Under the pieces are notes generated by a model. It was not told the origin of the DNA, did no database searches, and saw nothing but the letters and a program-made list of their open reading frames with translations. Shown here in pieces: positions 48,405-57,861 of a stretch of 64,000 bases of DNA. Source of the DNA: Phaeocystidibacter luteus (GTDB taxonomy: Bacteria > Bacteroidota > Bacteroidia > Flavobacteriales > Schleiferiaceae); assembly GCF_008933115.1 (NCBI RefSeq), contig NZ_WBVO01000013.1, positions 25,555 through 89,554 on the forward strand, in the 5' to 3' direction. The translations under genes and the position numbers were made by a program. Position 1 is the stretch's first letter, and every line of letters starts with the position of its first letter.

Positions 48405-50846
48405 TTATCTCAATTCAGCGCTGTACTCTTTCTCGAGAGCTTCTTGAATTTTAGCCATGGTCTTGTCGAGCTGGGCATCATTCAAGGTCTGTTCTACGTC
48501 GAGAAGCGTGAAGCGCAATCCGTAGCTCTTCTTCCCTTCAGGAAGGTTTTTCCCTTCATATACATCGAAGAGGTCTACGTTGTTCAACCATTTCTTCTCA
48601 GCTTTTCGAGCGGTTCGTTCAAGATCGGCGTATTGCACATCCGAATTGACCAAAAGGGCCAAGTCGCGTTGTACGGCAAATGTCTTAGGGATGTCTTTAT
48701 ACTTCACCTTGGTTCGCTGAATCATAGGCAAGAGCATGTCCCAATCCAACTCGGCAAAGTATACCACATCGTCAACATCAGCTACCTTGAGATACTTCCT
48801 AGGTACAAAACCAATGCTGCCCACTTTTCGTCCTTGGGCGTAGATGTCGAGTCCATCTGCGAATAATCCATTGTCTGCGAGCGGCTTCAGTTGTGTTTGA
48901 ATCGCACACTTCTCGAATAGACTTTCAACAATCCCCTTTAGCGTGAAGAAGCTGCTGTTCTCACTACCGTGGTTCCAGTGTTGAGCCGTTTTTACTCCCG
49001 AGATCCAAAGGGCCAAGCTGTTTTTCTCGGTGAACTTGCCATCTTGTTTGGCGTATACTTTTCCGAATTCAAAGCAACGCACGCCTTTCTGTTGGCGGTT
49101 AAAGTTGTAGGCGATAGTTTCCAATCCTCCGAATAGCAGAGTTCTGCGCATAACGCCCAAATCCTGACTAAGCGGGTTGAGGATGTCCACGGTTTCACCT
49201 TCTGAGAAATCGTTATTTCCCTCGTAATAACTCTTCTTTGTTAGAGAGTTATTCATGATTTCGGTCAGGCCCATACCTACGAGAATGTCATTCACTTTGC
49301 GACGCATGTCATCTGGATGGCGCTTCTCTGAGTGCGGCATGCTCATGCGCATGCCTTCTGGGAATTCAATATTGTCAAATCCGTAGATGCGAAGGATTTC
49401 CTCCACAACATCTGCCTCACGGGTAACATCCCATCGGTAAACAGGACTGAGCACCTTGAGGTAGTCGCCGTTTTCGCCGGCAACTACAAACTCCAAAGAG
49501 TCTAAGATCTTGAGAATCTCCTCACGCGGAATCTCTTGTCCGAGCAAGCGATACATTCTATCATAGCTCAAGTCGATAGCTACCGGTTCGAACTTGCGAG
49601 CAACTTCAGAAACCATGTCTGACCCAATTTTCGCTCCTGCTACGTCTTTGATAAGCAGTGCGGCTCTCTTGAGAGCGTATGAAGTCAACAGAGGGTCAAC
49701 GCCTCTTTCATATCTAAAGGATGCATCCGTATTCAATGCATGTCGCTTTGCCGTTTTGCGCACTCGCACTGGGTTGAACCAAGCTGCTTCCAAGAATACG
49801 GTAGTTGTCGATTCTGAAACACCACTTTCCAAACCACCGAATACTCCGGCGATGCATTTGCCGCCTTCAGAGTCCGTAATCATCAAGTCGGTGGAATCGA
49901 GCTCGCGCTCTTTCTCATCCAGGGTGGTGAACTTGCTTCCAGAAGGGAGCGTGCGCACAATTACATGGTCGTTGGCAATCTTATCACCGTCAAAAGCATG
50001 AAGTGGGTGCCCAGTTTCGTGCAGTACAAAGTTGGTGATATCTACCACGTTGTTGATGGGCTGGATGCCGATGCTGAGTAGTGCATTCTTCAACCAACTT
50101 GGAGAGTCAGCAACTTTTACGTCGGTGAGGGTAACACCTAGGTATTGCGGACATCCTTCGGTGTCTTCAACTGTGATTTTAAAAGGACGCTCGAGGTGGT
50201 CTGGGGAGAATGCAACCACACTTGGCAAGCTGAGGTCAGAAGAGATACCATCGCGAAGCAAGCCCGCGAGAAGGTCCCTTGCCACACCGTAGTGTCCAAG
50301 TGCATCGGTTCTATTCGGTGTCAGGCCAATTTCAAAAACCACATCAGACTCTAGTTCGAAGTACTCTGCTGCAGACATGCCCACCTTGGCCTTTGCTTCA
50401 TCGAGCACCAAAATTCCGTCGTGCGATTGACCGAGGCCGAGTTCATCTTCTGCGCAAATCATTCCTTCGCTAACCTGCCCGCGGATTTTCCCCTTCTTGA
50501 TCTTTAGGCGTTCCTCTCCACCACCTGGGTAGAGGACAGTGCCAATGGTCGCAACGGGAACCAATTGTCCGGCTGCAACATTCGGAGCACCACAAACGAT
50601 GTTGAGCGGCGCTTCGGCTCCAACGTCAACAGTAGTAACCTTTAAGCGATCTGCATCTGGATGTTTCTCGCATGTGAGTACTTTGCCAACAGTAACACCT
50701 TGAAGGCCTCCTTTTACAGATTCTACTTCTTCGGTTCCTTCAACTTCAAGTCCAGTTCTTGTTAGAATTTCAGAAACGAGGTCTGGAGTTACTTCAGAAG
50801 GGTTGAAGTTAAGGTATCGGCGAAGCCAGCTATAGCTGATGGTCAT
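48405..50846 (-). CDS. pheT: Phenylalanine--tRNA ligase beta subunit
   Basis: PheT pairs with PheS to charge tRNA-Phe. The 813-residue protein has the N-terminal tRNA-binding EMAP-type domain (about 40-150, 'KVLTCEKHPDADRLKVTTVDVG'), the B3/B4 editing region (about 210-400, 'FRYERGVDPLL'), the B5 domain and a C-terminal anticodon-binding FDX-ACB domain (about 720-813, 'DIPKTFAVQRDLALLV'). pheS is not in the window, so the two subunits are not adjacent. A TACCTTTG -7 element lies 37 nt before the ATG. Confidence 0.95.
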   Translation of the reverse strand: MTISYSWLRRYLNFNPSEVTPDLVSEILTRTGLEVEGTEEVESVKGGLQGVTVGKVLTCEKHPDADRLKVTTVDVGAEAPLNIVCGAPNVAAGQLVPVATIGTVLYPGGGEERLKIKKGKIRGQVSEGMICAEDELGLGQSHDGILVLDEAKAKVGMSAAEYFELESDVVFEIGLTPNRTDALGHYGVARDLLAGLLRDGISSDLSLPSVVAFSPDHLERPFKITVEDTEGCPQYLGVTLTDVKVADSPSWLKNALLSIGIQPINNVVDITNFVLHETGHPLHAFDGDKIANDHVIVRTLPSGSKFTTLDEKERELDSTDLMITDSEGGKCIAGVFGGLESGVSESTTTVFLEAAWFNPVRVRKTAKRHALNTDASFRYERGVDPLLTSYALKRAALLIKDVAGAKIGSDMVSEVARKFEPVAIDLSYDRMYRLLGQEIPREEILKILDSLEFVVAGENGDYLKVLSPVYRWDVTREADVVEEILRIYGFDNIEFPEGMRMSMPHSEKRHPDDMRRKVNDILVGMGLTEIMNNSLTKKSYYEGNNDFSEGETVDILNPLSQDLGVMRRTLLFGGLETIAYNFNRQQKGVRCFEFGKVYAKQDGKFTEKNSLALWISGVKTAQHWNHGSENSSFFTLKGIVESLFEKCAIQTQLKPLADNGLFADGLDIYAQGRKVGSIGFVPRKYLKVADVDDVVYFAELDWDMLLPMIQRTKVKYKDIPKTFAVQRDLALLVNSDVQYADLERTARKAEKKWLNNVDLFDVYEGKNLPEGKKSYGLRFTLLDVEQTLNDAQLDKTMAKIQEALEKEYSAELR

Positions 50847-50883
50847 GATTACATGTTTACGTTGAGCCCGAAAATAGTAAGGG

Positions 50884-50891
50884 CAAAGGTA
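50884..50891 (-). promoter_or_regulatory. -7 element of the pheT operon
   Basis: TACCTTTG on the minus strand (50891-50884) matches TAnnTTTG and is followed by CC. It ends 37 nt before the pheT ATG. No TTG at exactly 19 nt. Confidence 0.45.
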
Positions 50892-50935
50892 AGGATGTGA
50901 CTATAAAGTAGGAAGTAGATTCGAAGGTAGATTCC

Positions 50936-51553
50936 TCACGCTCCAGTGGCCTTCCAAAGTACCATGGCGTAAATGAAGAATCGCACAAATCTGATGAGGG
51001 CTACGCGGAGGTAGATTCCTGATTTCACTCCAGATAATCCGGCAATCATAGACACCAGCGGATAAGGAAGAGGGGTGAGTGCGGCTACGGCAATAATCAG
51101 CCCTCCAAACTTTTTAATCTGGGCAATCCAATCCGCAAATTTGTTGTGAATCCACGCTTCAATTCGTGGCATCTTGTTGATACGTGTCCCAATCAAGAAT
51201 GAGATGAAACCGCCTAAATAGCTAACACTTGCGAGGATGAAGAGCATCAGGTAAGGCTGACTAAAACTCTCAGCCCAAATGATGAATGCCTCCGGTGGTA
51301 GCACGCCTAAAATCACCTCACTAGCGAATAACCATAGCACAACTATTACTGGTGAGTAGTGCTGAGTGATGCTGTCTGAAAGTGCAGCGAAGCTGAATAC
51401 GTATTTGTTTATGAGCCAAGCTCCCACGCCAAAAGCTACCAAGAAGAGGAGAAGTCTAAACAAGTTCTGCCCCATAAACCGGTACCCTCCAGATATTTTG
51501 AAATATCGGTGGATCTTAATCTGTCGATTCCAGAACCGTTTTATCGGCGACAT
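50936..51553 (-). CDS. VTT/DedA-like membrane protein
   Basis: The 205-residue protein (ATG at 51553, MSPIKRFWNRQ) has about five hydrophobic segments and the VTT-domain centre: 'SEVILGVLPPEAFIIWAESF', 'GGFISFLIGTRINKM' and 'GLIIAVAALTPLPYPLVSMIAG'. Such proteins are linked to phospholipid translocation or membrane homeostasis (DedA family and YqaA relatives). A longer start at 51583 (MHGETTLVHKM) is also open. It stands alone, with gaps of about 90 nt or more on both sides. Confidence 0.8.
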   Translation of the reverse strand: MSPIKRFWNRQIKIHRYFKISGGYRFMGQNLFRLLLFLVAFGVGAWLINKYVFSFAALSDSITQHYSPVIVVLWLFASEVILGVLPPEAFIIWAESFSQPYLMLFILASVSYLGGFISFLIGTRINKMPRIEAWIHNKFADWIAQIKKFGGLIIAVAALTPLPYPLVSMIAGLSGVKSGIYLRVALIRFVRFFIYAMVLWKATGA

Positions 51554-51682
51554 TTTATGAACTAATGTGGTTTCCCCGTGCATCTTTTTGAGACCCCGTT
51601 TTTTAGGCGGAAGCGCAAGTTAGAAACATCGTGGCTGACAATAAAGTTTCTGGAAGAAAGAATTATGTTAAACCATCGATTA

Positions 51683-52150
51683 CTACTGAATCGATCCCAT
51701 GCGGAGTTCGTCGGCTAAGGAGAGTGCCTTTCGAAGTCGGGCTTCCGTTGATTTAGGTCGACTTACTGCGAAGAGTATGGCTCTTTTCTTACCGTCGGTA
51801 ATGGCGGCAAAGCGATGTCTGATTTCCTCATCCTGATTCATGAGTTCCATCCATTCGGCAGGTTCTGGAGCTTGATAGGTGGTCGTGTCTTCCGCAAGCT
51901 TGACTTCCACTTCTTCAAAAGCGAGTAAGTCAATTTCCTTCATCGTGGCTTTGCTGAGGTATAGAAAAGTCTGACCATTGTTCACGTTCAGCGCGCGGTG
52001 AATCGGACCGTTTCCTTTGAGCCAAGCCTGAATACGTCGAATTTTTTTCGACTTGAATTCGGCAGCAATTTCGTCGGGAATGAGCACCATATTCATGTCT
52101 CCATTCGCGTCAATCCAACCTGTAAATTCTTTTGAGAAAGGCTTACTCAT
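51683..52150 (-). CDS. YdeI/OmdA-like domain protein
   Basis: The 155-residue protein combines an N-terminal DUF1905-like segment (about 5-90: 'EFTGWIDANGDMNMVLIPDEI') with a C-terminal YdeI/OmdA helical segment (about 105-150: 'RHRFAAITDGKKRAILFAVSR'). The family has been connected to bacteriocin tolerance and iron responses in other bacteria, but a molecular function is not defined. It begins 1 nt after the papain-fold peptidase gene and is probably co-transcribed with it. Confidence 0.8.
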   Translation of the reverse strand: MSKPFSKEFTGWIDANGDMNMVLIPDEIAAEFKSKKIRRIQAWLKGNGPIHRALNVNNGQTFLYLSKATMKEIDLLAFEEVEVKLAEDTTTYQAPEPAEWMELMNQDEEIRHRFAAITDGKKRAILFAVSRPKSTEARLRKALSLADELRMGSIQ

Positions 52151-52151
52151 G

Positions 52152-53027
52152 TCAATCTTCCATTCGCATTACAGCCTCTTTAGACGGTTTTGGAGCCCTT
52201 GATTGGTCCTTCTTTTTTGGCGGAGTTTTTTGCGACGGTGTTTCACTATCCACTAAGATATAGGCTTCGCGAACCATGCTTGTAAAGATGTCGTAGGCAA
52301 TCCAACCGTAACCGTTATCTCCCCAATCATCACCCCAAGAATTGAGAACTTTGTAGGCGCCACGACGGTCATCGTACCCAATAACCACAAGGGCATGGCC
52401 ACCTGTTGTTCTGTTTGAGGATACGCGGTGGACTTCCCCTTCACTCAGTTTGTTGAACCATGTGTCGGTAACTATTCCAATGACGATGGGCTGACCTTCA
52501 AAGAGCAAGGTTTTCATGATTCCCTCACTTCTGAATTCTACCGTTTTCCAGCTATCTATGGTGTAATTCTTCGCATCTCCTTTTATTTCTCCACTCGGTA
52601 AAGCCTGGCAGTCTGATTCGTCGTATGGAAAGGATTCTAGTGTGGCCACACCGCTATTCTTCATAAGGTTGAGCGCTTCGCGGATGCTAGAACCTCCCAT
52701 GCATCCCCAATCATTTATTTGATTGTAGATGAATGAAGGGCTGAACATGTGCTCTGGACGTGTGGGTTTGCGCTGAAGCTCAATTGCTTCCTGATAGGTT
52801 TTCACACCGTATGCAACCGCCCAACCAACGCATGAACCTTGATCGCCCTGATCTCCAGGCGGCGGAAACCATTTTGCTAAATCATGCGAGGAGGGAAGGT
52901 CTTCCAACATCTCAATGGATGCCTTCTCCATAGCCACATAGTCACTTTCTGAGATGAATCTCAGTCCCTGACCTTCCGCCGCACAAAAGGCAAAGGCAAG
53001 TGCTAGAATGAAAATGTATCTGCGCAT
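52152..53027 (-). CDS. Papain-family (C1) cysteine peptidase, secreted
   Basis: The 291-residue protein has a signal peptide (MRRYIFILALAFAFCAAEGQ) and the full papain triad: oxyanion Gln60, nucleophile Cys66 (DQGSCVGWA), His211 (TGGHALVVIGYD) and Asn229 (LNSWGDDWGDNGYGW). The mature domain is only slightly shorter than canonical papains and no pro-domain is evident. A basic, Pro-rich tail (about 265-291) follows. It is probably exported to the periplasm or surface. It is followed after 1 nt by the YdeI-like gene. Confidence 0.88.
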   Translation of the reverse strand: MRRYIFILALAFAFCAAEGQGLRFISESDYVAMEKASIEMLEDLPSSHDLAKWFPPPGDQGDQGSCVGWAVAYGVKTYQEAIELQRKPTRPEHMFSPSFIYNQINDWGCMGGSSIREALNLMKNSGVATLESFPYDESDCQALPSGEIKGDAKNYTIDSWKTVEFRSEGIMKTLLFEGQPIVIGIVTDTWFNKLSEGEVHRVSSNRTTGGHALVVIGYDDRRGAYKVLNSWGDDWGDNGYGWIAYDIFTSMVREAYILVDSETPSQKTPPKKKDQSRAPKPSKEAVMRMED

Positions 53028-53109
53028 GAAGTTGTGTCTAGGTCTGATAACGATTAAAACGACTCAATCGTTCAGAATTAAATCTACGAAAAGTATGCCG
53101 TAGTCGGAA

Positions 53110-55215
53110 TTAGGAGATTTGACTCCATTGAACCTTGCCCTTGTGCTTCTGGATAAAGAACTGTTTTGTGGCGGCATGCTCCGGTTTTTGAAGCCTTGGG
53201 TCTTCCTTGAGAGCTCCTTCAGCCTCTCGTCGGGCAAGTTGCAAAAGTTGACCATCCTTTGCCAAATCGGCAATCTTCAAGTCGAGCATTCCGCTTTGTC
53301 GAGTTCCCATCAAGTCCCCCGGACCTCGAAGTTGAAGGTCGACATCCGCTATCTCAAATCCGTCATTTGTTCGAACCATCGTTTCAAGTCGCGTGCGGGC
53401 GTCATTACTCAGCTTCTGACCAGTCATGAGAATGCAGAAACTCTGATCCGCTCCTCGGCCCACGCGCCCACGTAGCTGGTGCAACTGGCTCAAGCCGAAC
53501 CTTTCTGCGCTTTCGATAACCATGACACTCGCGTTTGGAACGTTGACACCCACTTCTATGACCGTAGTGGCCACCATGATTTGGGTTTCTCCTTTCGCAA
53601 ACCGCTGCATTTCGTAGTCCTTGTCATCGGGCTTCATTCGTCCATGTACAATGCTTACGTTGTAATCTGGACGTTTAAATTCTCGACAAATGCTTTCGTA
53701 TCCGTCTTCAAGATCTTTGTAGTCCATGGATTTACTCTCCTCTATCAAAGGGTAAACCACGTAGCATTGTCGACCGAGGGCGATTTGTTCCTTCATGAAT
53801 CCAAAGACTTGAAGTCGGTTGGAGTCGTAGCGATGAACCGTTTTGATGGGCTTTCTTCCCGGAGGAAGTTCGTCAATCACACTCACATCCAAGTCGCCAT
53901 ACAGGCTCATGGCTAGCGTTCGAGGGATTGGAGTGGCGGTCATGATCAAAATATGCGGAGGTACAGCGTTTTTCTTCCAAAGCTTGGCGCGTTGCGCAAC
54001 CCCAAATCTGTGCTGTTCGTCAATTACGGCTAGCCCCAAATTCCGGAACTGAACAACGGGTTCAATGAGCGCATGTGTACCAACTAGAATATCGATCTGT
54101 CCATTGAGTAGGTCAGCATGAATCTCCTTCCTTCGCGCAGTTTTAGTGCTTCCGGTTAAAAGTGCAATTCTGGTAGAGGTGCCCTCTAGTAGCTCGGAAA
54201 GTCCGTTGTAATGCTGCTGTGCCAAGATTTCCGTGGGAGCCATCATGCAACTCTGGTATCCATTGTCTGCAGCGATGAGCATTGAGAGTAGTGCGACAAC
54301 CGTTTTACCTGAACCCACATCGCCCTGTACGAGTCGGTTCATATGGTGACCGCTACGCGTATCCTTTCGAATATCCTTTAGCACTCGCTTTTGAGCACCT
54401 GTTAGTTCAAAGGGAAGATGTTCGGCGTAAAATGTGTTGAAACGCTCGCCAACTACATCAAAAGAATGTCCTTTTGTTTGAACAGTTTGCCTGTCCTTTT
54501 GAAGAAGTAGCGAGAGCTGAATGAAGTAAAACTCTTCGAATTTGAGACGTTTTCTTGCGAGTTCAAGTGCTTCGATGCTTGTGGGGAAGTGCACTTGGAA
54601 AAGTGCGTCTTGCCGGCTGGGCCATTTATAATGTTCAAGCAAACGCACTGGAAGATTCTCGTGTATAACTCCCTTTAGTTGAGGTAGAAGAGCTTTTGTG
54701 AGCTTCGCGATTCCCCGTGCGTTGAGATTCTTGTTTGTGAGTTTTTCCGTGCTCGGGTACACGGGCTGAAGTCCTCCCATTGGACTTTTCACAAAGTCTT
54801 CCGCCTTCTCAAGCTCTGGATGTGGGAAGGAGTATTTACCCTTAAAGAAGTTGGGTTTGCCAAAGAGGACGTATTCGGTGCCAATTTGCAGTGACTTTCG
54901 AATCCATTGGGCACCCTTGAACCAAACGAGTTCGACTCGACCACTAGAATCTTCAAATTGGGCTACGAGACGCTTCTTTCTGGGTTGTCCTACTTCTTCA
55001 ATAGAGGTAATTTTTCCTTTGATTTGAACCTCTGCGGCGGCGCTTTGTATTTCGGAGACCTTATAAAACTTTGATCGGTCGATATACCGGAAAGGAAAGA
55101 GCGTGAGCAAATCTCCGAAAGTGAAGATGTGCATTTCGGTTTTTAGGAGGTCGGCTTTTGCTGGGCCCACTCCCTTTAGAAACTCAATCGGTGTTTTGAG
55201 AAGGTCTTTCTCCAT
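53110..55215 (-). CDS. recG: ATP-dependent DNA helicase RecG
   Basis: RecG remodels stalled replication forks and Holliday junctions. The 701-residue protein has the N-terminal wedge/OB region (about 1-250, 'VQIKGKITSIEEVGQPRKK'), Walker A 'LVQGDVGSGKTVVALL', the DEQH box 'VIDEQHRFGVAQR', 'MTATPIPRTLA' and the C-terminal 'QLHQLRGRVGRGADQSFC' motif VI. A TTG start at 55224 would add three residues; the ATG at 55215 is preferred. It is 82 nt upstream of the peptidase gene at 52152-53027. Confidence 0.96.
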   Translation of the reverse strand: MEKDLLKTPIEFLKGVGPAKADLLKTEMHIFTFGDLLTLFPFRYIDRSKFYKVSEIQSAAAEVQIKGKITSIEEVGQPRKKRLVAQFEDSSGRVELVWFKGAQWIRKSLQIGTEYVLFGKPNFFKGKYSFPHPELEKAEDFVKSPMGGLQPVYPSTEKLTNKNLNARGIAKLTKALLPQLKGVIHENLPVRLLEHYKWPSRQDALFQVHFPTSIEALELARKRLKFEEFYFIQLSLLLQKDRQTVQTKGHSFDVVGERFNTFYAEHLPFELTGAQKRVLKDIRKDTRSGHHMNRLVQGDVGSGKTVVALLSMLIAADNGYQSCMMAPTEILAQQHYNGLSELLEGTSTRIALLTGSTKTARRKEIHADLLNGQIDILVGTHALIEPVVQFRNLGLAVIDEQHRFGVAQRAKLWKKNAVPPHILIMTATPIPRTLAMSLYGDLDVSVIDELPPGRKPIKTVHRYDSNRLQVFGFMKEQIALGRQCYVVYPLIEESKSMDYKDLEDGYESICREFKRPDYNVSIVHGRMKPDDKDYEMQRFAKGETQIMVATTVIEVGVNVPNASVMVIESAERFGLSQLHQLRGRVGRGADQSFCILMTGQKLSNDARTRLETMVRTNDGFEIADVDLQLRGPGDLMGTRQSGMLDLKIADLAKDGQLLQLARREAEGALKEDPRLQKPEHAATKQFFIQKHKGKVQWSQIS

Positions 55216-55284
55216 ACACCTCAAAAATGGGGAATTATTCGAAAAGGGTGGGGAAGTTCAGCAGGCTTCTTTTAAACAAAGAAA

Positions 55285-55310
55285 GAGGCCGCTTCGAGCG
55301 AAGCGACCTC
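55285..55310 (-). terminator. Orphan minus-strand terminator-like hairpin upstream of recG
   Basis: Twelve-base-pair arms (55285-55296, 55299-55310) with one A/C mismatch on the plus strand that becomes a G-U pair on the minus strand. A T-rich stretch follows on the minus strand. No minus-strand gene precedes it, so what it terminates is unclear. Confidence 0.6.
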
Positions 55311-55463
55311 CATCCAAAAACCTAACCTATGAAAAACTATCCTCACTTAGATAAGCGGGATTGCGTAGGAAAAACCGCACAAGATTCTGGCTTTAACACC
55401 CTTTTAGCATTCAGACGCTGCGCATTATTTTTAATAGGCTTGTGCAAGGCTTGAATTGATGCG

Positions 55464-55475
55464 TACTTTAGAGCT
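55464..55475 (+). promoter_or_regulatory. -7-like element 4 nt before the M1 peptidase ATG
   Basis: TACTTTAG (55464-55471) differs by one base from TAnnTTTG and is followed by AGCT and the ATG at 55476. A TTG is found 21 nt upstream (55440-55442). Confidence 0.35.
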
Positions 55476-57857
55476 ATGCGAAGATTTCTCCTCCTCTTTT
55501 TACCGTTTACGTTGACAGCACAAACGTATACGCCGGATGACGCTCAACCACGCGTTTTGACAATTGACCAAGATAGCTTGCACGTCCACCTTCAGTTTGA
55601 TACGAAAGGCGGCCTCGTGAAAGGCGAGGTTGATATTTATGCTTCACCGGTGGCGAATATGGACTCCATCTTCTTGGATGCAAAGCCGAGTATAACACTT
55701 GATGGACCGATACTCTTCAATGGGAATTTGGTTCCCTTCGAACGCTTGGACCAAGGGATAGTAATTCGTCCAGATGTTGAGTGGACTTCTGCACACATTC
55801 AGATGAAGTACACAGCTCGACCGTTCAAGGGAGTATATTTCAATGGATGGAACGACCCGTCGGGTAGGGCAAGACGACAGATTTTTACACAAGGGCAAGG
55901 GATAGATCATCGCCATTGGCTTCCTCATCAAGATGCGCAGAACGATAAGCTAAAGACACGTTTGACGATTCGGTTTGATAAGAACTATCGCGTTTTGGGC
56001 AATGGACAATTGGTGGACAAGCAGGAAGTGGAAGGGGACATTTCGTGGACATATGCCATGGACAAGCCTCATTCATCTTACTTGATTGCCTTTGCTATTG
56101 GGGAGTACGATGAGACGATTGTAGGAGAGAATCCACTTCGAGCGAATTATATGTATCCCGACCATTCTGAGGATTACGAAACGACGTATTTCGGTAATGA
56201 GGAGATTTGGAACTACCTCGTCGGGCGAATTGGATATCCATTTGTTTGGAGTGCATATCGCCAAGTTCCGGTGGCCAATTTTCCGCATGGAGCAATGGAA
56301 AACACAACGCTCACCATCTTTTCGGAAAACTTCGTCTGTTCACATTCCGATTTTGAGGATCTGAACTATGTCTATGTGAATGCTCATGAATTGGCGCACC
56401 ACTGGTTTGGCGACTTGGTAACGGTTCCAAGTTCCCACGACTTCTGGTTACACGAAGGCTTTGCGACCTATTATCAAATGGAAGCCGAGCGCGCAGTTTT
56501 TGGAGATGCCCATTACACACAAGAATGGATTGAAGCACTTGAGCTAGTTCGACGCGCACGGGAAACGGATAACTATCCGCTTCGACACAGCAAGGCCGGA
56601 AGTTTTCGATTCTACCAGCAGGGAGCACTCACCCTTCGTTCCCTCGAGCAACATCTCACCACAGATTCCTTCGATTTGGTGATGAAAACCTACCTCGAGA
56701 AGTACGCCTATGGTTTGGTAACAACAGATTCTCTTCGTCTTGTTATTGAAGATGTTTGTGGGATTGAAATGAGTCAGTGGTTTCACACCTTTACAGAGTT
56801 TGAGAAACCAGTAACCGTAGATGTTGGGTTGACTGAACGAGATGACCAATATTCAATTACTTTTCAGCAACATCATTTAGGAGATGAGTCTGTTTTAAAG
56901 CACCTTCAAGTTCGCGTATGGAAAGATGAAGAGTCGTTCGAAGACTTTGATGTTGAACTTGGCAGACACTATGCTTACGAGTTGGTAAGTGTAGAATATG
57001 AGCCATACGCTATTGAAATTGATCCAAACCACGGTTACCTTGTTGAGTGGAACCTCACATTCTCAGAAGAAATCCTCGGACATAACCTCGAGGTTGGAAC
57101 TGATTACACAAGGTTCCTAGCGTTAGAAGCTTTTCAAAAGAAGGAAGAAGAACCTTTTCAATACACAAGCTCAGATTGGCTCGAGGAAGTACAAGTTCAA
57201 GCTGTGGCCGATCTCGCCGTGGAACTCATGGTTGAGTACGACGAAGATGATGCTCGTGAACTTGCCGAAAGCTATTTTTCCACCAATCCCATCATTCGGA
57301 AGGCCCTCTTGAATTCTAAAGCCGATGCGGGGATCTACTCAGGAATCAGCGACGAACTATTGACGTTATTGGAGTCAGATGAAACATCAGATGACCAGGC
57401 GTTTTTGCTTTTTGTCAAGCTATTCACCATGAACCCTGGAGAGATCAGCTCATATCTCAAATCGATGGAAGGTAGAGACGGTGGCATGAATAAAGAGGTT
57501 GAAATGTATACCGCCTATTTCACAACATTGGTCAAGGGCAAGAGTGCTCCAGACGGATTACCGAGATTGTTAGAATTGGCAGGCCCGAGTTACTCGATTG
57601 AAGTGAGAATGTCGGCATGGGAAATGTTGGCAGAATTGAAATACTCCGAAAAGGACCTTCGTGATATTCAGTACCTAGAGCTCACCTCAAGACATCGTCA
57701 TTTGAGGAATGCTGCCGTTCGTTACATTCGAGGGTATTTAGAAACAATGGATCGCAATAGAGTACTCCGTGAAATGTCGTTTGTTCTCAAAAATGCTCAC
57801 CCCGATGATATTGCAAGGGTAGAACGTATCTTAGACATCGATTTAGAAATCGAGTAG
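55476..57857 (+). CDS. M1-family zinc aminopeptidase, secreted
   Basis: The 793-residue protein has a signal peptide (MRRFLLLFLPFTLTAQ) and the M1 hallmarks: exopeptidase motif GAMEN (272-276) and the zinc site HELAH (304-308) with Glu327 in WLHEGFATYY. The C-terminal half is helical, like the ERAP/HEAT-like M1 tail. It removes N-terminal residues from peptides outside the cytoplasm, probably in the periplasm. No T9SS sorting tail is present. The exopolysaccharide sugar transferase gene starts 4 nt after its stop codon. Confidence 0.92.
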   Translation: MRRFLLLFLPFTLTAQTYTPDDAQPRVLTIDQDSLHVHLQFDTKGGLVKGEVDIYASPVANMDSIFLDAKPSITLDGPILFNGNLVPFERLDQGIVIRPDVEWTSAHIQMKYTARPFKGVYFNGWNDPSGRARRQIFTQGQGIDHRHWLPHQDAQNDKLKTRLTIRFDKNYRVLGNGQLVDKQEVEGDISWTYAMDKPHSSYLIAFAIGEYDETIVGENPLRANYMYPDHSEDYETTYFGNEEIWNYLVGRIGYPFVWSAYRQVPVANFPHGAMENTTLTIFSENFVCSHSDFEDLNYVYVNAHELAHHWFGDLVTVPSSHDFWLHEGFATYYQMEAERAVFGDAHYTQEWIEALELVRRARETDNYPLRHSKAGSFRFYQQGALTLRSLEQHLTTDSFDLVMKTYLEKYAYGLVTTDSLRLVIEDVCGIEMSQWFHTFTEFEKPVTVDVGLTERDDQYSITFQQHHLGDESVLKHLQVRVWKDEESFEDFDVELGRHYAYELVSVEYEPYAIEIDPNHGYLVEWNLTFSEEILGHNLEVGTDYTRFLALEAFQKKEEEPFQYTSSDWLEEVQVQAVADLAVELMVEYDEDDARELAESYFSTNPIIRKALLNSKADAGIYSGISDELLTLLESDETSDDQAFLLFVKLFTMNPGEISSYLKSMEGRDGGMNKEVEMYTAYFTTLVKGKSAPDGLPRLLELAGPSYSIEVRMSAWEMLAELKYSEKDLRDIQYLELTSRHRHLRNAAVRYIRGYLETMDRNRVLREMSFVLKNAHPDDIARVERILDIDLEIE

Positions 57858-57861
57858 CCCC

